Source of the DNA: Tricholoma matsutake
Lineage: Eukaryota; Basidiomycota; Agaricomycetes; Agaricales; Tricholomataceae
Direction: 5' to 3'
NCBI GenBank assembly: GCA_026075535.2
Contig: AP026549.1
Coordinates: 5,580,001-5,644,000, forward strand
DNA length: 64,000 nt
Part shown: positions 56,859 through 64,000 of the stretch, piece by piece
Numbering within the stretch: the first letter of the stretch is position 1
Layout: every line of letters starts with the position of its first letter
Notes under the pieces: model-generated
The model's database searches: none
The model's input: the letters and a program-made list of their open reading frames with translations, nothing else
Told to the model about the DNA's origin: nothing
Program-made: the position numbers and the translations under genes

Positions 56859-57351
56859 ATGTCGAAAGTCCAGGACGACCCTCGAGATCCGTCGCTTGAA
56901 ACGAAGGAAACTTTGCCGTACACTTGGATTCGAGATGACATGGCAGGTAAAATTTCGTGAGGATCATCATTGGCTTATGTTGACATCCTCTCTTTGAATT
57001 TTCAGACGCTTTCGGTACTTCAGGAATGCTCCTATCAGGTCTAATTGTGGTGACACGTAATAGGTGAGCGAATTTGCAGACTTTTTACCATCTATCTCAC
57101 CGGCAATATATTCGTCCCACCAGGAACATTGCTTGGGGAGCGATTCTGTTCGGAATCAGCGGGATAATTAATTCTCATTCTCTTCGGGCTAAAAGTAGTT
57201 CTGGAAGTCCTTTGTCTAGCTTTCTGTGAGTTTTCCATCTTGCATCCTAATCGCATCTGATTCTTTTCATAGCATGTGTATAACCGCCTGCGTTGCCTTG
57301 TATTTCCCTCTTTTCGTCATAACCAATCCCCCACCTGCAGCCACAACGTAA
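56859..57351 (+). CDS. Asterix homologue (PAT complex, ER membrane chaperone)
   Basis: Small ER membrane protein that in animals pairs with CCDC47 to shield hydrophilic transmembrane helices during insertion. Exons 56859-56946, 57006-57063, 57124-57225, 57273-57351; 108 residues, matching the family length of about 105. A polar N-terminal region with Pro (DDPRDPS) is followed by segments GMLLSGLIVVT, NIAWGAILFGISGIINSHSLR and SFLMCITACVALYFPLFV, then a Pro-rich tail (NPPPAATT) as in the UPF0139/Asterix family. The middle motif W-x-A...S-x-I-N-S-R/H matches the family. Three short introns. Confidence 0.82.
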
Positions 57352-58236
57352 CAAAAATATATGACGTTTGCATACACGTCGATTATATATGCCGTCATAA
57401 TCTAGTATTCCGCCTCTAAATAACACTTCCAGTGCAGAACATATTTCTTCTGCACGTGGAACATGCACTGTATTCCCGCATCCTGAATATGGTACATTCG
57501 AGCTGCTACTGTCGTTGAGGAACGTATGAACTTTTCCCCTGACCATCGTTTTAAAATGACGGTGGCCACGGGTAACTTAATGAGTCCCTGAGACATGTTC
57601 GAAGTGCTGGATATCTTGAACAGCCCATCATTGATGTTTATTCCTTGCTAAATATCATATTTTTAAAGGTCTAAACCAACCTCTGCACTGTGTCAATTAA
57701 TGTTTGACACATGGGGTCGAACTTGCTTTGCATTCAAGGAGGCCGCCACGCCTTATCAGCCTGAAGATGTTGCCACTCTGCAGTCGCCCCAGTTTGGCTT
57801 CTATCCGAGAAGTCCATTTCCGATGAAACCCCTCTTCGACAGGTTGTCGCTGAATTCCTTACGGCATCTCCATATTGCTGGAATGAAGCCATGTTCTGAT
57901 CTGACTCTCAGGTACTGGGACACTTCTGTCGTATTTTATTCATCTCATACTGTGCTTATTGCGTTAGATGTTCGATCCAGTGGAGTGAACTCCTACAAGA
58001 TGTACAGGGGATTCCAGGCTCGTTCGGATGCCTCGATCTGCCGTGTGATGGCCTCGTGCTGGAGGCGAGGATAAACCAATGCATAGCAATAACCCCGCAG
58101 AAACTTTTCACGACTAGCTTTGGACTGCTTCTTACCCCAGAGCCGCTTTCACCCCGGAGTCGGCTTGTGGTCGGACATCACTGATAAGTTTGCGCTTCTG
58201 TTTTGCCACTAGTAGTGTTCTTCGTTCGCTGCTATC
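57352..58236 (+). other. Intergenic, one unassigned 124-codon frame
   Basis: A plus-strand ATG frame (57700-58074) encodes 124 residues with no domain I recognise, and no homologous exon structure is evident. The minus-strand frames at 57247-57596 overlap the Asterix 3' end and look incidental. No repeat termini or RNA genes were seen. Confidence 0.4.
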
Positions 58237-59172
58237 ATGATATCCCAAGTCATTCACGCGCAGAGACCGGCTGTTTTTGTGGCAGGGCTTCTTCCAGATT
58301 CTTACACCGTCCTTGCTGCGGCATCTGCCCGAGTTTATCATGCCCAACTTAGCCCTAAAAACGCTGAGTGGTGCTATTCTCGTCTGCGCGGTACACTTGT
58401 GCTTGGAAAAGATACTGCGCAAGTTGAAGATCCGCTGAGGGGGCCACACAATCATGACAACACTACTACTGAGGCCGAGGACCACTGGTTCCGACTTCTC
58501 GACACAGAATCTGGGAAAGCTGTGTGGATGTTCAGATTTTATACCGGTTTTTCATATCAACTAGATCGACCATTTTTTCATGTCTTTCAAGGGAGGGTAG
58601 GTCCTCCATTTATTCATTCCCACCTCTTTAAACTTTGTTTTTGAAGAGCCGCAGGTTTGGATTCTTATTTGAAGATGACGACGAGGCCACTGCATTTGCA
58701 GAGAAAGTAGCCAGTGAGACATGTTCCCCTCGTATGTCATTACAAGGTTTTCGTCTGTGAACGCCAAGTTAAACCACTACCACGTACAGGAAAGCATCGG
58801 AGCCTAAGCCTCTCGAGGGGTACAAATCAGGGCAGCCGGCGCGCTATTTCTCCAGAGATGGTATCGGCACCTGCTCCGCATTCTTTTGTTCATGTAGCGC
58901 ATATGGGCGTCAACGACGACAGTGCGATTGAGGTATCTAAGGGTATCAACCCATCGTGGAAAGCGGGACTCAGCGGATTACAGGATGGGCGTACGAGCTC
59001 CGAGTCGAAGAAAGATGGACACACTCATTTCGCCGATAGATTTTGGACAGGTGTAGGCAATGACAGTGAGTTTCTTCATAGAAACTTAATACTCTCTGAT
59101 CTGATTTACTTTGAAGTACAGATCAAGCCTAAGACAAGGCGCATGATACCTGCCTCAAGATTTACAGCATAA
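58237..59172 (+). CDS. WH1 plus CRIB domain protein (WASP-like, short)
   Basis: Likely actin-regulatory, related to the N-terminal half of WASP/Las17. Exons 58237-58596, 58647-58731, 58790-59065, 59117-59172; 258 residues. The start is the first ATG after an in-frame TAG. The WH1 domain covers residues about 8-145 (LAAASARVYHAQ; LVLGKD; FRLLDTESGKAVWMFRFY; HVFQGR, then RRFGFLFEDDDEATAFAEKV), which in WASP binds verprolin. A CRIB-like Cdc42-binding motif follows (ISPEMVSAPAPHSFVHVAHMG). The polyproline and C-terminal WH2/central/acidic segments that activate Arp2/3 are absent. The last intron (51 nt) could be retained without breaking the frame. A further 3' exon cannot be excluded. Confidence 0.75.
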
Positions 59173-59362
59173 CTATCGATTTTCTATTTTCGAGGCCTTT
59201 TTACTCAATATTGTGCATGCTGACCGTCCATATTATACCCTCTAGCATATGTAATTATGTGGTTGTGTGTCGAAGGGTGATCTACTTCGGTTTATATGGG
59301 GAAGAAATATTCCTGAAGCCCAGTAGTGTAGTATTAACGGGGATAGATAGTTTAGGCATGTG

Positions 59363-61701
59363 TTACCAGAAGTGCAACTTCTTCCAGGTCCACCGAACAG
59401 TTGTTTTGATCAGTTTCCGAGAACCGAAAATCGACCTTCTTGCTGTCCGTTGTTGCATCTTGTCGATTCGGGTCGTGGTCTCTTGACAATCACGGATATC
59501 CATAGCCTCTAACATGGACACGGTTATTTTGTCTGGAAGTGCCACATCCGCAGGAAGAGCCACTGCGCAATAGGGGGGTTCGTTCAGTTGCGAAAGAAAC
59601 CGGCAGTGGCTAGGCCAATCCGCTGGTTGCCCAAGAGTATTACTTGGATGGGGTTGCAGAGTAGATGCCCATTGAGTGGTAAAGAACCTATCCATCGTAA
59701 CAGAGCCCCGCACCATGTTGAACGTATCCATTGAGATATGCAATGTTGAGTGATTGACGTCACTTGTTAATGTGACAGGATTAATAGCTGAATCCAGTCC
59801 TGGGTTAAACCAAACAGAGGCAGAAGATGGCATGGCCTGTATGAGGCTTGTTGTGTCGGATTCCTCCGCATAGCCCCGTCGGTCCCATACAGCCTCTTCA
59901 TCTGGAAGCTTGCTGTGGCCAACGCAATGCGTAGACTGTATGAAATTATCGCCATGCATTTGCTGCATTAAATTAACTTCATTGTCGAGCTCCTCTTCTT
60001 CATAATGGGTTTCGTAGGATGAATCGAAGTCTAAAGAGACATCGTTCTCGACGGGAGATATAGGAGGGTTAGGACAGGGCGGATGTTTTAAAGCCAAGAT
60101 TTCATCCCAAAGAGCTTGTATTGGGTCAAAGAATTGATGCCTCAAGACATTTTGTCCAGACAGACGATCGTTAGGATTATGAAACAGCAACTACGAAATA
60201 ACAAGAGTCTGAACTGCCATCGCTATGGGTCAAAACAATGTCAGACTCACCGAACGAAGTAAACTTTCGAGTTGCACGCAGCAGTCTCCACGGGCTCTCC
60301 ACGAAAAGGAGAGTTTTTCAAGGTGCCCGAAAGAGAGGCTGTGATCGCCGTCGCTCCTGCGCAATCTTCTGAGGGTATTAGTTCCGCTGGATGAGTTGAA
60401 GGGGGCATTACCCGTGACCAGCTCGTACAAAAGTACGCCGAGACTCCACCAATCAGCACGTTCGTCGTACACCACAAGCCCCTCGAGATTTCTCTCCCGC
60501 ATCTCTGGCGCTGCATATAATGGTGTAAATGTGATAAAATCTTCAGGTTGCAATACGATTGCTCTGTTGTTGTCGTCTAACTCAGGACAGAAGAGTGCCA
60601 CGGAAGAGCTGCTATTCAAAGAAGGTAATCTGCTGGCGGCACCAAAATCGCCGATAACTGCGTGGCCTGTGCTAGATATCATTATGTTGGCGGGTTTGAT
60701 GTCCTGATGAACTATACTGTTACGGTGAAGGAAAAGCAACCCGAGCGATATCTCGGCCGCCAGAAGCCGCACTGCAGAAGTTGCTTCTTCGTATGAGATT
60801 GAAGACGAACGACAGCCCTTGCCAGCCGATGGTAGAGATACTGAGGCGGATAGTGCCACAGTCCGCTCTTGAATGAGAAAACGAGAGGCTGTTTCCGGTT
60901 CCGACAACGTGGTAGGATGGTATTCCTACAATCATGATACAAATCAGCCATCGCAAATCAACTGTGCAAGACTCCCCTTACCAAGACAATGAAATAAAAC
61001 TTATCGTCTTGAAAATGATCCGCTAATCGTTGCAGAAAGGGCTCACCGTGGATGCCATCTTCCCCTATATGATCTAGCGAAGATGCATTGGCGACCATCT
61101 GAAGTGTGTCTAGTTCCCCTGCAAGCGCGACTCTTCCGTACTGTATCATCTCAGTCTTCCGTAACATTTTGACTGCATAGAGATCGCCGTCCGGGCGTTT
61201 TTTGAGATAAGCTAAAAGAACCTTGCCATAAGTTCCTCGACCAAGTGTTCCCAGGATGCCGTAGGAGACGATAGAGCGCGGTTCAATGGATGATGTACTG
61301 AAGGTCATATCCAACACGGGTTCCAGGTCCTGGGTGATGTCGATATTAGACTTCGTTTCACGAGACGCTACGATATTAACCGACAAGGGACTATCCGTTG
61401 AACGATCAGTAGTCCGTCGTGAGAGGGAAGTTGTCAAATTTGAGGTCACCGTGTGGTCCTGATTTGAGGAGAGAGAAGGAACTACGAATGGCCTTGAAGA
61501 TGAGGAAACAAGAATGTTGGAATGGTCAGGAGTCAAGGTACTTGCGGAGACTACTGGCAGAAGAGATATCTTGATGATATTTGGGACCGTGAAGGATGAA
61601 CAGTTATACCAAGACACGCAGGTCGTGATGTCTCCTGATGGAACATAATGAAGCATAGTATCTTCCGAGTCTGCGGGTTCAGAATCCTGTGAGTCTATCA
61701 T
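59363..61701 (-). CDS. Serine/threonine protein kinase with long C-terminal tail
   Basis: Three exons, 61701-60982, 60925-60251, 60190-59363; 740 residues. The start is the first ATG of the frame. A Ser/Thr-rich N-terminal region (1-145) precedes the kinase domain: Gly loop GTLGRGTYGKVLLA (about 151-164), VAIK-type lysine K178, catalytic loop HQDIKPAN (Asp315; HRD is HQD here), DFG at 333-335, APE near 380, WWSLGVLLYELVTGNAPF. A Ser/Gly-rich insert precedes the catalytic loop, and the activation segment is about 45 residues. After the kinase ends (RHQFFDPI), a roughly 230-residue acidic then basic tail has no known domain. AGC-like features (TFCGT-like TFTPLYAAPE context) are suggestive only. 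The gene is divergent from the Con-6 gene, 147 bp apart. Confidence 0.85.
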
Positions 61702-61848
61702 ACTACGAAGTACTTGAAGAGACGCGCTTAGCCGCCAAGTCACGATGTCTAAGGTGTGAGATCACGTGTCACAACGCGACGTCATCCAATGAGCCAATGA
61801 CATAACTCATCCGCAAATCTGCAACATACCATTCTGCCCTAAAACACG
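61702..61848. promoter_or_regulatory. Divergent promoter between kinase and Con-6 gene
   Basis: Only 147 bp separate the two start codons, so both promoters must lie here or within the 5' ends. There are repeats of CATGTC/GACATC-like and ATCACGTG/CACGTGT words (a CACGTG E-box palindrome at about 61766), but no clear TATA box. Co-regulation is possible but not shown. Confidence 0.5.
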
Positions 61849-62464
61849 ATGTCATCTAGCGGTTGGCCCTTCGCTGAACATGTTTTCTAACGCGACTAAC
61901 TGAATAGGCTTCAGAACACCACGAAAAGAATCCCGAGCGCGTAGCTGCAGGATTGAAGGCCTCAATTCACAATCCGCATGTCTCGAAAGAAGCCAAGGAA
62001 AGTGCAGCTGAAAAACTTCAGCAATTAGAAAAACAACAACAGCGTGATAGTCAGCCTGAAACGGGTCACGTCCTTGGTATGTATCTCGCAAGAGCGGTAA
62101 GTAGAACAAATATATTGACATGCATCTAGGTGGATACAAGGCTACTCTGAGCAGTACGTTAGTCTCGACGTTTATGCAGATGATGTAACTCAATAAGAGC
62201 CTATGCTTTAGATCAAAAGACCTCGGAGGAGGCAAAAGCGCATGCGCGCGAGATTCTGAGCGCAGCCGGTTACAACTTGAATGAAGATACGGCGGATGAG
62301 GAGCATGATATGCATGTTATGGCCGGCTACAAGGCAGCATTGACCAGTAAATCTTCTTATTTCTCCTGTTCCTCGATGCCAATGACTTGAAAACAGATCC
62401 AAATGTATCCGAAGGGGCCAAACAACATGCAAGAGAATTTTTGAAGGAACATCATGCCCTTTGA
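61849..62464 (+). CDS. Conidiation-specific protein 6 (Con-6) family
   Basis: Small hydrophilic protein of unknown biochemical role, stress- or sporulation-associated in fungi. Exons 61849-61861, 61915-62076, 62130-62153, 62212-62346, 62397-62464; 133 residues. Three Con-6-type repeats are visible: ERVAAGLKASIHNPHVSKEAKESA, then GGYKATLSNQKTSEEAKAHARE, then AGYKAALTNPNVSEGAKQHARE, matching the family signature (G-x-K-A-x-L-x-N-P-x-V-S-x-E-A-K). Introns fall at the same position (after the L-S/L-T codon) in the second and third repeats, indicating repeat duplication with its intron. The first exon is only 13 nt. Confidence 0.88.
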
Positions 62465-63383
62465 AGTTTTTTTGAAAATTTCAAAGGGCCGATCTATAGT
62501 ATATTCACTGTATTTTTAGCAATCTTGTCTATTCTGCTGAAAAGGTAGCGGCGCACTGCGTTATGATCTGTCAATAAATGCACAGCGTTATCATCTGCCC
62601 AAAGCATTGCTCGGAACGACGATACGACTCAGTCACTGAGTGCGTTCGTTACAAACCTTCTATTATGAGATGTGAAGATTCATCCTCTACACTGGCCTCT
62701 GATGTTCTTGACCTGCGCCAGCTCGTGAACTTCGCCGAACCACTCTTTTTGCCTATGGAGTCGGATGCAGGGATCATGGGCATTGTCCTGAACTTTCTAC
62801 GCCGCCTGTGACAATCGCGCTTGCATAGTGTGGTTGTACTAAGAGAAGTAAACCTCGATGGAGACCGCCGTTATAGTGCATAAATCGGAACTTGAACACG
62901 TGGGCTGGTTGTCATACCTATATTCCTGTTTCTGGACGACAAGACAGCTGTAGAAGTACCGTCAGTGACTCGAAAAAATAGGTCACACGACCGTGCCAAC
63001 GCATATGGCGGTTTCACGCATTCTGGACAAAATCTGTCGTTAAAGTTTTAGTCCCACATTCTTCTCTTTAAGCATCACCGGAGGACTGCTGAGTGCTGCT
63101 GTTGGGTGGAGATGGGAAGTATTTAGACAAGCTGAAGGGAGATAAAATGCTAAACATGTCAACTTGGACGCCCCGCGATCATCGGCACACATTATCAGCG
63201 GGTACCTTGAAGTTATGTAATCAAGAAGGAGATGTAAATATAGCCGCATGATTAAAACTCCGCCTCCCACATCCTTGATATTTTCTTTCAGTGTTTAGCG
63301 CCTTCGTAGCTAACGCAAACCTCACACTCTTTCAACCCAACTTTCTTTTCCTAGTCCATTCCTTTCGACACATATCCGCGAGA
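62465..63383 (+). other. Intergenic region upstream of the Kre9/KNH-like gene
   Basis: A 77-codon plus frame at 62578-62811 has no recognisable domain. The stretch 63200-63383 is pyrimidine-rich just before the next start, as expected for a promoter/5' UTR. No repeats or RNA genes were seen. Confidence 0.45.
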
Positions 63384-63952
63384 ATGATGCTTACTACACC
63401 CCTCGTCCTGCTCGCACTTTCTGCTGGGACCCTTGCCAGTGTTTTTGTACGTGATACGATGATAATGCAGGCAATAACTGACGCTGAAAATCTACACAAA
63501 AGGTCACGTCTCCTGTTGCCTCTACGACCTTCACTGGAGGCCAACCATGCAACATCTCATGGAAAGACGACGGAAGTTCGCCCTCATTAGCCTTGTTTGG
63601 ACCAGCGAAAGTTTCTATTTATGCAGGAAATGCTCAAGAGCAGGTAACCTATTTCTGATGTTGCAGCAATATTGTCGTGCCTGGTTTGATCATCCTAACT
63701 CGCTCGCTGACCGTTTCTTACACAGACTCTCCTCCAGTTGATCGCTCCTGCTGCCAATGTGTCGGCTAATTCTTCCATCTCGTTCGTCGTAGACCCTAAG
63801 ATAGGACCCAACAGCAATAAATAGTATGTTTCTTCATGTCTCCTCCGAATAAGCAATAACCTGATGTCTAGCTTCATCCGTTTTGAATCTCTCAACGAGA
63901 AGGATCCCAAATTGCCACAATATCCTGCTCTTGCCTTCTCAGCGCAGTTCGC
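63384..63952 (+). CDS. Secreted Kre9/KNH-like wall protein (5' part; continues past window)
   Basis: Exons 63384-63446, 63503-63643, 63726-63823, 63872-63952, the last followed by a GTAAG donor, so the gene continues to the right. The N-terminal signal peptide is MMLTTPLVLLALSAGTLASV. The mature start VTSPVASTTFTGGQPCNISWKDD is the Kre9/Knh1 N-terminal domain signature (T...GG..xxIxW.DDG), followed by FGPAKVSIYAG and an Ig-like fold with YFIRFES. In basidiomycetes such proteins usually end in a Ser/Thr-rich region with a GPI site; that part is not in the window. The role is probably beta-1,6-glucan/cell wall assembly. Confidence 0.8.
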
Positions 63953-64000
63953 GTAAGATGTTGCCCTGCTTATTCATCAACGCACGCTCATATGTTTCCC

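Noticed and set aside
57247..57596. Minus-strand frames downstream of Asterix
   Set aside because: They overlap the last Asterix exon, show no motif and have no supporting splice structure.

Overview
This looks like a chromosome segment from a filamentous basidiomycete, most likely a mushroom-forming Agaricomycete. The genes carry many short introns (about 45-60 nt, GT...CTAAC/CTGAC...AG). The repeats are Ty3/gypsy chromoviruses, Ty1/copia elements, a LINE with an RNase H domain and several hAT-type DNA elements. No species can be named from sequence alone.

Positions 1-40.65 kb are a transposon nest with no intact host gene. In order: (a) an edge-cut hAT-type terminus and a copia gag/PBS stub (1-617); (b) a heavily decayed gypsy chromovirus (618-7507) carrying a hAT transposase fragment; (c) an element remnant made of hairpin-plus-intron modules (7508-8600); (d) copia 1 (9203-23912), which holds hAT-type element A (10422-13030, itself holding element B, 11652-12758) and copia 2 (16743-22432); (e) a LINE (24737-38650) with a 12-bp target duplication, interrupted by hAT-type element C (26496-28138) and by an almost intact gypsy chromovirus (32321-38367); (f) hAT-type element E (38971-40646). 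Target duplications were found for most of these, so insertion order can be read directly. CpG depletion tracks that order: the old gypsy has lost nearly every CpG still present in the young copy, and most nonsense codons are TGA at former CGA sites.

Positions 41.1-64.0 kb are an ordinary gene island with normal CpG content: a CorA-like Mg2+ transporter paralogue with a frameshift (+), cytosolic-type seryl-tRNA synthetase (+), a type II membrane DXD glycosyltransferase (+), a 3.8-kb stretch without a convincing gene, a second, intact CorA-like paralogue (-), an ArsB/NhaD-like permease (+), a PAT-complex Asterix homologue (+), a small WH1+CRIB protein (+), a serine/threonine kinase (-) sharing a 147-bp divergent promoter with a Con-6 protein (+), and the 5' part of a Kre9/KNH-like secreted wall protein (+) running off the window. 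The genes do not form an obvious pathway. Exon models were built by hand from splice signals; exon lengths sum to whole reading frames except in the frameshifted CorA copy.

The least familiar biology is (1) the hAT-bounded elements A and C, which lack transposase but share a TATA box, an exon, a long hairpin abutting a splice donor, an intron and low-complexity repeat exons; (2) a 2-nt microexon conserved in both CorA-like paralogues; and (3) a Tf1-like self-priming signature in the gypsy chromovirus.
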